The notes under the pieces: model-generated
What the model was told of the DNA's origin: nothing
What the model saw: only the letters and a program-made list of their open reading frames with translations
Database searches by the model: none
Source: Myxococcales bacterium
GTDB lineage: Bacteria > Myxococcota_C > UBA6777
DNA: 64,000 nt
Direction of reading: 5' to 3'
Assembly (NCBI GenBank): GCA_020632975.1
Contig: JACKEL010000015.1
Location: 40,607-104,606, forward strand
Part shown: positions 25,497-33,794 of the stretch, in pieces
Layout of the letters: each line of letters opens with the position of its first letter
Numbering within the stretch: the first letter of the stretch is position 1
Program-made: the position numbers and the translations under genes

Positions 25497-27320
25497 ATGC
25501 GCGTACATCTGCTCAAGATACTATTCGCTCTTAGCTTTTTCGCTTTTCCATGCAGCACTTTGTTTCCCATGCTCGCACACGCTCAAGACAGCAAGTCCCT
25601 TCGCGACAGCCGTGGCGTAAGAAAAAGTATCCTTCGACGCCTAGGCCGCGCACTCAAGCGCGGGAAACGTGCCCTCAAAAAGAATCCTTGCCGTGCAAAG
25701 GACGCATTTGACAGCATCCTCAACGCCCAAAACGAACTCCCCAACCAAACCTCCAGTTGGAGACGACGCAACAAACGCAGCTTTTTGCGCAGTGTCGGGA
25801 AACTTGCGCGCCAAGCCAAACGCTACAAAGGCCGTTTGAGAAACAGCTGCGAAGTCCAAAAACGCCTCGAAGAACACCAAAGTGAAGTCTCCAAACTCCA
25901 ACGCGCACGCGACGCGAAAAACAACTGCGAAGCTTATCAACAAATCGATGAGGCCGAGAAAAAGCTCAAACAGGGTCCAGGCATCTCCATCCGCCCTCTG
26001 CCTCGCGCTTGGAAAAAAAGCTACTCTCGCTGGTACAAACGGCAAAAACGCAACATCTCCCGCAAAAAAGGAAAGGTGTTGCGCGCTTGTCGTCGTCAGT
26101 GGCGAAAGCTCTATGCAAGTGGCAAGTTCCCCCGCAGCTGTAAACGTCGCTGGCGCCCACGCAGCCGACGTCAACGCGGAGAACTTTGGATCGGCGTCGA
26201 TCAACCCGCGATGATCTTCGTCAACAACGAAGCTTGTGGTACAGCTTCGATCCGCACGACGCTCAAAGCGGGCCGCTACCTGATCCGTATCGCTTCACCC
26301 ACAGGAAGCTTCTCTGAGCAAAACCTCACTGTCCTTGTCAAACGCGGCAGCCCCACGGTCTTGTTGTTTCGACCCGAAGGCAAAAGCGAACCCATGGGGA
26401 TGCGCACCGCCCCCAACAAACGGCAAGATCTCGACCCTCCCCCACGACGCAGAGACACCACAGTCGCGATCACTCCCGAAGATCCGCCCCCTCGACGGGT
26501 CGCACAGAATGACCCAACGATCCGTACTCGACGCGCACCGCCTCCAGATATGCCCGAAGATCCGCCCCCTGCGCGCAAGACCTTCACCCCTTCAGACAAA
26601 GTCGAAGCCCCTCTTTGGATCGGGATTGGTGCACGATTCTTCTCACGAACGCTTTACTACAACGATGATATCTTTGGAGAACTGTCTCCCTACAACCTGC
26701 TGATGGCACCTGCCTTGGCTTTGCAGATGCATTGGTATCCAGGTGCACACTTTACCAATGGCCCGCTCGCACACATCGGTTTGGTAGCAGAGTTTTCCTA
26801 CGCATTGGGGCTAGAGTCGCGTACACCCGACGGAAAGACCCTTCCAACGAGCGCTTACCAACTCCAAGCAGGACTACGTGGTCGTTTCCCGATTGGTCCG
26901 ATCTCGCTGATGCTCACTGCTGGATATGCCCTACAGAGCTTCCAGATCGACACCAAAAACCCCGCGAACGAGAGCGGCTTGGAGATCCCAGGCGTGGAGT
27001 ACCATGCCTTGCGCATCGAAGCACGCGCTTATTGGGCCATCCATCCACGCATTGGACTTTTTCTAGGTTCAGCTTACCGCGTGATTTTAGGGGCTGGAGA
27101 GATCGCAACAGACGCTTATTTTCCAAAGATCTGGATCGGCCAAGTGGACGCAGAAGCGGGCTTGGATATCAACATCTTGCGTTGGTTTGCCATCCGCACG
27201 CGATTCCAATTCAATCATTACTTCTCTAGCATGAACTCCCAACCCGGCGATCGCCGCGTCGCGGGCGGTGCTGTCGATCAGTACGCCAACATCGATCTTT
27301 TCTTGGTCTTCCGCCTCTAA
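25497..27320 (+). CDS. PEGA-domain outer-membrane protein with C-terminal barrel
   Basis: 607 residues from the ATG at 25497; the longer frame from 25401 overlaps the previous gene and is rejected. A signal peptide (FALSFFAFPCSTLFPMLAHA) leads into a Lys/Arg-rich helical region (about residues 30-230). A PEGA domain follows (GELWIGVDQPAMIFVNNEAC, then TTLKAGRYLIRIAS), then a Pro/Arg linker with two copies of PEDPPP. The last ~220 residues are alternating strands ending in a terminal aromatic/hydrophobic motif (LFLVFRL), as expected for an outer-membrane barrel. PEGA domains bind surface structures. No further function is supported. Confidence 0.8.
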   Translation: MRVHLLKILFALSFFAFPCSTLFPMLAHAQDSKSLRDSRGVRKSILRRLGRALKRGKRALKKNPCRAKDAFDSILNAQNELPNQTSSWRRRNKRSFLRSVGKLARQAKRYKGRLRNSCEVQKRLEEHQSEVSKLQRARDAKNNCEAYQQIDEAEKKLKQGPGISIRPLPRAWKKSYSRWYKRQKRNISRKKGKVLRACRRQWRKLYASGKFPRSCKRRWRPRSRRQRGELWIGVDQPAMIFVNNEACGTASIRTTLKAGRYLIRIASPTGSFSEQNLTVLVKRGSPTVLLFRPEGKSEPMGMRTAPNKRQDLDPPPRRRDTTVAITPEDPPPRRVAQNDPTIRTRRAPPPDMPEDPPPARKTFTPSDKVEAPLWIGIGARFFSRTLYYNDDIFGELSPYNLLMAPALALQMHWYPGAHFTNGPLAHIGLVAEFSYALGLESRTPDGKTLPTSAYQLQAGLRGRFPIGPISLMLTAGYALQSFQIDTKNPANESGLEIPGVEYHALRIEARAYWAIHPRIGLFLGSAYRVILGAGEIATDAYFPKIWIGQVDAEAGLDINILRWFAIRTRFQFNHYFSSMNSQPGDRRVAGGAVDQYANIDLFLVFRL

Positions 27321-27623
27321 TTGCTTCTTTGTTCGACTTCCCCTTGGCTTCTGCCCCTTCAACACCTATCTTCTCTCTTGGTCCAAAGATACGAGACTTT
27401 CGCATGATCTCGAACGTCGCGTGCCAGACCAGCCAAGCCACCAAGATACCAACGGATCTCCCCCTTGGTTACAGCCGTTCAAGGGGATGAGGTCTTGCGC
27501 AGACAGGTGTTTTGAGGCTACAACAATCACGTTCTCGTGGAAGAAAGCGGTCCGACGACAAGGCACGGAGAGTTCGCCACACCGAACCACTCTAGTGGAA
27601 CTTGGAGACAAAGGAGAAAACGC
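27321..27623. other. About 300-bp gap with two inverted repeats
   Basis: No gene is supported. CCCCTTG (27461-27467) pairs with CAAGGGG (27480-27486). CCACT-CT-AGTGG is a dyad at 27587-27598, just before the ribosome site of the stress-protein gene, and is a candidate operator. The apparent minus-strand ORF has no ribosome site and poor composition. Confidence 0.4.
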
Positions 27624-28556
27624 ATGAGCGAGCAGGTCCTACCCAAACGCGTCCTTGTGGGCGTGTCACTTAGCGACAACCCCTTCGACCCGGATCTTCG
27701 GATCGTTCAAGGAGATGTCGCCCTCGTTGCACAAGCACGTTGGTATGCACAAAAAACAGGCGCATCTCTGACGTTCTTTCACGCGATAGAAGGACCTGAT
27801 GCAGAGGTGGTGGGCACAGAAACCACGATCCATGCAGCCATCCGAGAACGCGCAGAGCCTTTGCTGCAACACATCACACAACTCAGTCAAGATCTCGGTG
27901 TCACCGCAGATTATCGCTTGGAAACAGGGATCGCCAGCGAAAGACTCCTACAGACGGCCTCCAACGAAAAATATGACTTACTGATGGTGTGCTTTCACCG
28001 CGATGAGTCCGCGCTCGATCGTTTGTTCCATGGAAGCACCTCCAAGCGCTTGTTGCGCTACTGCCCGATCCCTGTATGGGTGGCCTCCCCCCATGACGCC
28101 ACACCAAGCCTCGACAAACTCCTCGTCCCTGTGGACTTTTCGAGCGCAAGCGTGCGTTGTATCGAACTGTGCAACGCCATCGCTGGCTTCACAGGGGCGG
28201 AACGTTATCTACTTCATGCACTCGAATACCCTGGCGCGATGGCCGCTTCGCTCTCTCCTGGTGGAGAAGAAGAAGTCCAAGCCTACCGCAAGTCCATACG
28301 CAAAGAAGCCAAAAAGAAGATCGACGCCCTCCTTGGGGCAGAACGAGACCATTGGCACGTCTTTTTGGTCGATCACCCCATCGCCAAACAGATGAAACTC
28401 TTCTGCGAACAAAAAGAGATCGACCTTGTGGTCATGGGCACTGTCGCACGAACGGGCCTCGCAGGATTCTTCATGGGGAATACCGCTGAACGTATCCTTG
28501 CAGCGTTGGATGTCCCCGTCCTTGCGTTGAAACCAGAGGGTTGGCGCGCAACATGA
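27624..28556 (+). CDS. Two-domain universal stress protein (UspA family)
   Basis: 310 residues; the ATG follows AAAGGAG. Two UspA units lie in tandem. The first starts at PKRVLVGVSLSDNPFD, with HAIEGPDAEVV and the helix LLQTASNEKYDLLMVCFH. The second starts at LDKLLVPVDFSSASVRCIEL and ends with the nucleotide-binding signature VMGTVARTGLAGFFMGNTAERIL, close to the G-x2-G-x9-G(S/T) ATP-binding pattern. Such proteins help cells survive starvation or oxidant stress and bind ATP or adenylates. The stop overlaps the start of the acyltransferase gene (ATGA). A dyad upstream is a possible operator. Confidence 0.9.
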   Translation: MSEQVLPKRVLVGVSLSDNPFDPDLRIVQGDVALVAQARWYAQKTGASLTFFHAIEGPDAEVVGTETTIHAAIRERAEPLLQHITQLSQDLGVTADYRLETGIASERLLQTASNEKYDLLMVCFHRDESALDRLFHGSTSKRLLRYCPIPVWVASPHDATPSLDKLLVPVDFSSASVRCIELCNAIAGFTGAERYLLHALEYPGAMAASLSPGGEEEVQAYRKSIRKEAKKKIDALLGAERDHWHVFLVDHPIAKQMKLFCEQKEIDLVVMGTVARTGLAGFFMGNTAERILAALDVPVLALKPEGWRAT

Positions 28557-29578
28557 CCCTCGCCTCTCCTCCTCGCCTTGCCCTCCTTTTCACGGGGCAA
28601 GGCTCCCAACGCCCCGGAGCAGGCGCCGAACTCTATCGCGCGCTCCCTTCCTTCCAACAAGATATCGAACAGTGCGACAAGATCTTGCGGCCATACCTCC
28701 AACGGTCTTTGGCAGAGCTGCTGTTTTCCACAAAGACCAGCAGCACAGAACTTGCGCAAACACGGAATACACAACCCGCGCTTTTTGCCTTGGAGTTTGC
28801 GCTGGCGAAACTCTGGCAACGCTGGGGACTTCGACACCAAGCAGCTTTGGGGCACAGCTTGGGCGAGTACGTCGCGTCCTGTATCTCAGGGGTCTTCGCC
28901 CTTGAGCATATCTTGCCCCTCGTCGCCAAACGCGCCGCTTGGATGGATGCCCTGCCTAGAGATGGAGAGATGTTGGTGGTCTTCGCAGATGCCCAAACCA
29001 CCGAGGTTTTCCGCCAACCTTACAAAGAAACGGTGAGCATCGCAGCTTACAATGCTCCGCAAAACACCGTCATATCAGGAAAAAAATCTGACATCCAAGC
29101 CATCAAAGCCAAGCTCGATCAAGAAAAGATCGGGACCGTCGGGCTGATGGTCTCTCATGCCTTCCACTCCCCTTTGATGCGCCCCATCCTGCAAGACTTT
29201 ACCCAAGAAGCGCAAAAGATCCCTTACCGCCCGCCTCAAGGACAGATCATCGCCAACCGCACGGGAAGATCCGCAGGTTCAGCAATCGCAAATGCCGCTT
29301 ATTGGAGAATGCATATCCTTGAACCTGTACACTTCTTACAAAGCATGAAGACGCTCTATCAAGACGGATACACGGCCTTCTTGGAGATCGGCCCGCGCCC
29401 TACCTTGTTGAAACTCGCCCAAAAGTGCGATCCGCCTCCCCAAGCCCACTGGCTCTCAACCTTGGACCCCAAGCTCCCCCCTCATCACAGCCTACACCAA
29501 GCTGTCGATGTCCTCTTGTCTCTCGGATTCCTTCTTGAGATCGACCTGATCCGCGAAGACCTACAGCGTCTCTCCTAG
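28553..29578 (+). CDS. Malonyl-CoA:ACP transacylase-like acyltransferase
   Basis: 341 residues, overlapping the stress-protein stop. All FabD/AT landmarks are present: GQGSQ near the N-terminus (LLFTGQGSQRPGAG), nucleophile Ser in GHSLGEYVAS, SGKKSDIQAIKAKL, catalytic His in SHAFHSPLM, and the late FLEIGPRPTLL. It should transfer an acyl group from CoA to an acyl-carrier protein. The genuine FabD of fatty-acid synthesis normally sits with fabH/fabG/acpP, which are absent here, so it may be a stand-alone trans-acting AT of a polyketide or lipid pathway. The AT substrate pocket cannot be typed reliably by eye. Confidence 0.85.
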   Translation: MTLASPPRLALLFTGQGSQRPGAGAELYRALPSFQQDIEQCDKILRPYLQRSLAELLFSTKTSSTELAQTRNTQPALFALEFALAKLWQRWGLRHQAALGHSLGEYVASCISGVFALEHILPLVAKRAAWMDALPRDGEMLVVFADAQTTEVFRQPYKETVSIAAYNAPQNTVISGKKSDIQAIKAKLDQEKIGTVGLMVSHAFHSPLMRPILQDFTQEAQKIPYRPPQGQIIANRTGRSAGSAIANAAYWRMHILEPVHFLQSMKTLYQDGYTAFLEIGPRPTLLKLAQKCDPPPQAHWLSTLDPKLPPHHSLHQAVDVLLSLGFLLEIDLIREDLQRLS

Positions 29579-29698
29579 CCATCACACGCCTCTCTTTGCA
29601 CTCTTGCTTGCCCTCAGACCAAGGGGCCACTACATTTGGGCCTGTCCAGCTTCGATCTGCTTCTTTGTGTTCGAACTCTCACACGAAAGGATGCTGCG

Positions 29699-31300
29699 AT
29701 GCTCCATTCTAAGATCCAGATCCAACTCGAACAACATACCCCGCGACGACAACGTAGCCCCCGTGAACGCGGTGAGCGCAGTGAACGTCGTGAGCGCGGT
29801 GAACGTCATGAAAGTCCACGCTCAAGGCGTCGCCGTCACTGGTCTCCAGAAGAGTCCCAACCCGCTCAAACAGGGCTCGATCTTCTTACACGTATCGCCC
29901 AAGCCTATGCTAGCGCAGGGATCGACAACGCCATCGCACTTGAGATCGATCAGTCCCCGGTATACCTCGACACAGAGGAACGCGAGCACGATCTTGACGA
30001 CATGATGCGCGCCGCCCAGAGCAGCAATGTCTTACAAAAACCCTTTGGGAACATGCACATCCTTCTTAGCCATGAAGAAGAAGGACTGCGTATCCTTTTT
30101 GATATCCGTGCAGATCAAGACGCGCTTGCAGGTGAAGCCCCCATCCAAACGGATGTATCCGCCCGTTTGCTACAGCTTCAAATCCAACGCGGTGAAGATG
30201 CACGCAATTACAGCGAGCGTTTGCGTGCATTTGCCGCAGATCCTTCAAAGCTCGACTGGTCCCGCCAAGCGCTTGAGTCCATCACGCAACGTGTGGCTTC
30301 TCACCTTCGCGATACCCTCCCCGAAGCAGAGATCCACCACGAACCCGTGACGGTTCGCTTGCAAAAACTCACGCCCCAACAGATCGGTAACTTCCGCAAC
30401 CTCTCTTTCGGAGAAGGCGCACAAGCCCCGCGTATGCGCTCTATGCAGTCGAGCGCGCCGCAGCGTTCGCACTCTTTCACACGTTATGCTGCGCCTCCGC
30501 CAGCCCATCGCCGTGGCGCAAGACGTGAAGATGACCGAGAAGAAGAAAGACCACGTGGACGACGCAGACGTCGAGAAGAACGAGAAAGCCCACGTGCAGG
30601 GCGGCGCAGAAGACGACACCAGCGCCAAAATAGACGACCACTCCATCGCCAACCGCTCTATGTGGATGTGTATGACGTCTATTACTACGATCCCTACTAC
30701 GACTTTATGCTCTACAGCTTCTTCTCTTGTATGCTCTACGACCATTACTGGCACTTACCCTATGTCTACATCCTCGATCCATGGGGCTATGCGCTGGGTT
30801 CCGCTTTTTACGCAGAAGACTTCCTGATCCACGATCCTTGGTTCCACGATGGCTTTATCGACTACGGTTATGGCGGGCTTTACGTCAATGACGCCATCCC
30901 CTACGTTGATGCCTATGATCACGGATACTTCGGTGAATACGATGGATTCGCCGACGACTTCTACCATGGGATCGCAGAAGGCGCCTACGATGACTACGGT
31001 TACAGCGCAGACTACGACCATGGATGGGGCGATGACGACTACGGCGGATACGACGATGGCTACGACGACCGCGGCGGATACGACGATGCTGGGCATGACG
31101 ACGATCGCTTCGATGACCAAGACGACTTCCATGACGCTGGATACGATGATCGCGGTGGATACGACGACAACGATGATCGAGGTGGCGGTTGGGATGATGG
31201 CGGAGGAGGTTGGGATGATGGCGGCGGCTGGGACAGCGGAGGCGGCTGGGATGGCGGCGGTGGCGGCTGGGATAGCGGTGGTGGTGGAGGTGACTGGTAG
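29699..31300 (+). CDS. Low-complexity protein with Asp/Gly/Tyr-rich C-terminus
   Basis: 533 residues; the ATG follows GAAAGGA. The N-terminus is Arg/Glu/Ser-rich (RRQRSPRERGERSERRERGE), coded by 9-bp DNA repeats. Residues 60-240 form an ordinary globular stretch (LDLLTRIAQAYASAGIDNAI, FGNMHILLSHEEEGLRILFD). Then come another Arg-rich segment and a tail of ~180 residues dominated by Asp, Gly, Tyr and Trp (DDGYDDRGGYDD, WDDGGGWDSGG). There is no signal peptide. The composition suits a condensate-forming or adhesive disordered protein. The family is not recognised. Its 3' end is duplicated about 2.4 kb downstream, beyond the toxin-antitoxin operon. It ends ten bases from where the DUF6178-like gene once ended on the other strand. 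Confidence 0.7.
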   Translation: MLHSKIQIQLEQHTPRRQRSPRERGERSERRERGERHESPRSRRRRHWSPEESQPAQTGLDLLTRIAQAYASAGIDNAIALEIDQSPVYLDTEEREHDLDDMMRAAQSSNVLQKPFGNMHILLSHEEEGLRILFDIRADQDALAGEAPIQTDVSARLLQLQIQRGEDARNYSERLRAFAADPSKLDWSRQALESITQRVASHLRDTLPEAEIHHEPVTVRLQKLTPQQIGNFRNLSFGEGAQAPRMRSMQSSAPQRSHSFTRYAAPPPAHRRGARREDDREEERPRGRRRRREERESPRAGRRRRRHQRQNRRPLHRQPLYVDVYDVYYYDPYYDFMLYSFFSCMLYDHYWHLPYVYILDPWGYALGSAFYAEDFLIHDPWFHDGFIDYGYGGLYVNDAIPYVDAYDHGYFGEYDGFADDFYHGIAEGAYDDYGYSADYDHGWGDDDYGGYDDGYDDRGGYDDAGHDDDRFDDQDDFHDAGYDDRGGYDDNDDRGGGWDDGGGGWDDGGGWDSGGGWDGGGGGWDSGGGGGDW

Positions 31301-31404
31301 CCTTCTCCGTTAAGGCTTGCCTTTTCGAAGGTGCGCTTTCGCGGCCTCCAACCAACCTTTCCATCCCGCCGTATGCAAGGGGCTTTCAGGGCTTTTCTTT
31401 TGGG
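31271..31404. repeat. Left copy of 134-bp direct repeat flanking the toxin-antitoxin operon
   Basis: Bases 31271-31404 match 33661-33794 with about four mismatches. The copy holds the 3' end of the low-complexity gene, the 10-bp gap and the 3' tail of the DUF6178-like gene (opposite strand). The similarity stops abruptly at TGGG (31401-31404). The same minus-strand reading (MERLVGGRESAPSKRQALT) is found in both copies, which confirms the match. Confidence 0.93.
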
Positions 31405-32288
31405 AAAAGATCTTGCAATCCTTCGAGAAACTCTTGTAGTTGAAGATCTTCTTCATGCTCGGAGTGTTCTCTTATCCGTAAAACTCCTAATGAGTCTGCA
31501 TTAGAGAAAAGATCCCCAACGATACGCAGACATTCCTCGACCACCTCGTGTTCTGCGAGGTCTGAAAATCGTTTTTTTGTGGATTCATAGTCTTCTTCGC
31601 TCATCATACCGACAATTCGGTACAAATCGAAAGCATGGTGTCGACCAAAGTCTGAAGTATCGCTGTGAATTCGGTCTCTTAACGCATACAACTTCATGCA
31701 TGTGTATGTTAAAGGAGAAGCCACTAAGATCTCGGTCTGATAGTCCTCTCCGTCAAGGCTTCCGTTTATTGGTATGGGTATGTTGTTCTCCTCAAAGGCG
31801 AGGGCTTCCAAGGTCTTCCGAGCATGGAACTTTGGGCTATCCTTCTTGTTGTTTGGGTTGATAGGACGCACTCGTCTTGATGCGGTGCCTCCTTCTAACT
31901 TTAACAATCGCTCCCACCCCGCAGGATCACCCGTTAACAGATCAACAATAACGTCGTATCCCCCGTCCATAAAAGGAATATTCTTCTCCCACTGCCAGTA
32001 TGCATTTCTTTCAGTTGCTTGATATCCCAAACGAAGCAACACGTCCCGCAAACTCACAAATTGCTCATAATCCACCATCAAAGACATCTGCAAAAGCAAA
32101 TCGAGATCTTGGGTAGATCTTGGCTCAGGAAGCTTTTGCAAAAGTGTTCTTGTGCCTTGCTCTAACAAAAGTTCTTGCTTGAGATAAAGCCCGTATCCCC
32201 CCGCAAGGATGGGAGTTATCTCAACTTTATCTAGCTCCTTCATCAATTCCAGCAAAGCCATCTTCAAAAAAGAGATTGTCATTGTCAT
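31386..32288 (-). CDS. AbiEii/AbiGii-like nucleotidyltransferase toxin
   Basis: 300 residues. The nucleotidyltransferase motifs are LAGGYGLYLK, then RSTQDLDLLL with the metal-binding D-x-D, and a later KLYALRDRI with GRHHAFDLYRI, as in AbiEii toxins. These enzymes transfer nucleotides to tRNA ends or another RNA and stop growth. The start overlaps the antitoxin stop (ATGA), the normal order for AbiE operons. The last codons (FPKEKP) and the TGA stop fall inside the left flanking repeat, that is in DNA duplicated from the neighbouring gene, so the original C-terminus may have been longer. The gene is visibly more A/T-rich than its surroundings, which suggests transfer. Confidence 0.8.
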   Translation of the reverse strand: MTMTISFLKMALLELMKELDKVEITPILAGGYGLYLKQELLLEQGTRTLLQKLPEPRSTQDLDLLLQMSLMVDYEQFVSLRDVLLRLGYQATERNAYWQWEKNIPFMDGGYDVIVDLLTGDPAGWERLLKLEGGTASRRVRPINPNNKKDSPKFHARKTLEALAFEENNIPIPINGSLDGEDYQTEILVASPLTYTCMKLYALRDRIHSDTSDFGRHHAFDLYRIVGMMSEEDYESTKKRFSDLAEHEVVEECLRIVGDLFSNADSLGVLRIREHSEHEEDLQLQEFLEGLQDLFPKEKP

Positions 32289-33373
32289 TTCCCCTTCAGC
32301 TGCTCAAGAATATAGCCCTTCACTTGCTCGGCAATCTCTTGCTCTCGCTTGCCACCACTCATCAATTCGAGAAAGACCTCCACAGGCGAAACCACAAAAA
32401 TGTTTTCTAACCATCGCCTTCTATCGAAAAAAACCATCGGCTCATCCAACACCCGCAATTCTAAGTTCGGGAACTTCGAGTTCGTGTCTATGTCCATGTG
32501 ATTTGTAATCTCTTCGCTGTTTATGTACGCGACGATAGACTCAGGCCTCGTAAACGCCGCGTAAGGATTCATCGATCCCATCCAGAGAACCGCCAAGTCA
32601 AAACGATGGCTCTCTACAATTTCAAATAATTTATCAGCGATCGTTTGGAGATTTCCCCCACCGACCTTCCCTTTTATAACCTTGTAGGATTCGACACGTT
32701 TGTACCCTTGTTGTAAAAGGCGCAGCATTTTTTCAGGTTGTAAAAGCTTGGCTTCGCGCCCCATTTTACGAACCAAAAGTAAATCTTCCAGAGCAGACAG
32801 TGCCTTGGAGACTGCCCCCAAAGACAATTCTCCCCCCAAAGCTTTGATTTCTTTTTGAATCCCCGAAACGCTATCGAAAAATGGGTTTGCCAAAAGTACC
32901 CTTGCAACAAGAGAACTTTTCCCTAGAAATGGGTTCTTTAAGGCGCGTGAGTCTGGATATCTATTGTCTTTTCCTGTTTTGTACACAAATACATTTGGGG
33001 GAATACAAACGATGCAATTGCCACACAAATCAAATCCGCTCACATTTTCCATCTCCAACCGAGCGAGATTATCTTCTGAAAGATACGGGACGATGATAAG
33101 AGGATAAACTTTACGAGAATCTAATTTCTCGGACATATCTTCTAAATGAAAACTTTTCATCTGTAAAATAGCGTTTTCAAAAAGCTTTGGCGTTGCCATT
33201 GGCTTATACTCCGCGAAAAAAGAATATTCTTTTCCGTAGAGTTCCATGCAAAGAGAAAAGTCAACGACTCTCCCGAGTACTTGGTATTTTTCCTCAACGC
33301 TTCGCAAAACAAACGGAGAAAAGATCTCCGCTTCTCTTTGGATGATCTCAAAAGCATCTTTTTGGCTCAACAT
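32285..33373 (-). CDS. AbiEi-like antitoxin/transcriptional regulator
   Basis: 362 residues from the ATG at 33373, preceded by TTGGAG; the much longer frame to 33754 runs through tandem repeats and is not coding. The N-terminal half has a restriction-endonuclease-like look (YPLIIVPYLSEDNLARL, GFDLCGNCIVCIP). A winged helix follows (LSLGAVSKALSALEDLLLVR). This build is seen in AbiEi-type (type IV) antitoxins that repress their own operon. It precedes and overlaps the nucleotidyltransferase toxin gene. Palindromes repeated every 63 bp upstream are its likely operators. Assignment to the AbiEi group rests on architecture and partner. Confidence 0.72.
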   Translation of the reverse strand: MLSQKDAFEIIQREAEIFSPFVLRSVEEKYQVLGRVVDFSLCMELYGKEYSFFAEYKPMATPKLFENAILQMKSFHLEDMSEKLDSRKVYPLIIVPYLSEDNLARLEMENVSGFDLCGNCIVCIPPNVFVYKTGKDNRYPDSRALKNPFLGKSSLVARVLLANPFFDSVSGIQKEIKALGGELSLGAVSKALSALEDLLLVRKMGREAKLLQPEKMLRLLQQGYKRVESYKVIKGKVGGGNLQTIADKLFEIVESHRFDLAVLWMGSMNPYAAFTRPESIVAYINSEEITNHMDIDTNSKFPNLELRVLDEPMVFFDRRRWLENIFVVSPVEVFLELMSGGKREQEIAEQVKGYILEQLKGK

Positions 33374-33410
33374 GATCGAAACTCCAAACGCCTGTCCAAC
33401 TCTCCGCAAA

Positions 33411-33560
33411 TGGGAAAACACGAATTCAAAGGAAAAGTTTAACTTTTTTCTCTTAGAGGAGAGATTTCCCAAGTGGGAAAATATCAAAATAAAGGAAAAG
33501 TTCAACTTTTTTCTCTTAGAGGAGAGATTTCCCAAGTGGGAAAATATCAAAATAAAGGAA
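33411..33560. repeat. 63-bp tandem repeats with palindromic operators upstream of the toxin-antitoxin operon
   Basis: Two almost identical 63-bp units lie at 33428-33490 and 33491-33553, and a third partial unit begins at 33554. Each full unit has the perfect dyad TTTCCCA-AG-TGGGAAA (33465-33480 and 33528-33543). A degenerate half-site TGGGAAAA at 33411 keeps the same 63-bp phase. On the minus strand each unit also offers TTGAAC followed 16 bases later by TATTTT, a possible promoter overlapping the dyad. Known AbiEi proteins repress by binding inverted repeats, so these are likely operators. Confidence 0.85.
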
Positions 33561-33576
33561 AAACAATCATGCTTAC

Positions 33577-33690
33577 CTACAACGACAACGATGGCGGCGG
33601 CTGGGACGATGGCGGCGGCTGGGAGGCGGTGGAGGCGGCTGGGGATGGCGGCTGGGATGGGATAGCGGTGGTGGTGGTGGTGACTGGTAG
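33577..33690 (+). pseudogene. Fragment of the Asp/Gly-rich gene's 3' end
   Basis: The reading NDNDGGGWDDGGGW matches the tail of 29699-31300, then shifts frame and ends in VVVVVTGSLLC. It is a degraded second copy of that gene's end, continuous with the right direct repeat. Confidence 0.8.
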
Positions 33691-33794
33691 CCTTCTTTGT
33701 TAAGGCTTGCCTTTTCGAAGGTGCGCTTTCACGGCCTCCAACCAACCTTTCCATCCCGCCGTATGCAAGGGGCTTTCAGGGCTTTTCTTTTGGG
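33661..33794. repeat. Right copy of 134-bp direct repeat
   Basis: Matches 31271-31404 (about 97 percent by eye). This copy keeps the functional 3' end of the DUF6178-like gene, while its copy of the low-complexity gene's end is damaged. Weaker similarity extends left to about 33577, matching from about 31160. Confidence 0.93.

Noticed and set aside
27366..27611. 81-codon minus-strand ORF before the stress-protein gene
   Set aside because: No ribosome site, poor composition, and it spans an inverted repeat.
30245..30754. 169-codon minus-strand ORF inside the low-complexity gene
   Set aside because: A shadow of repetitive DNA on the opposite strand.
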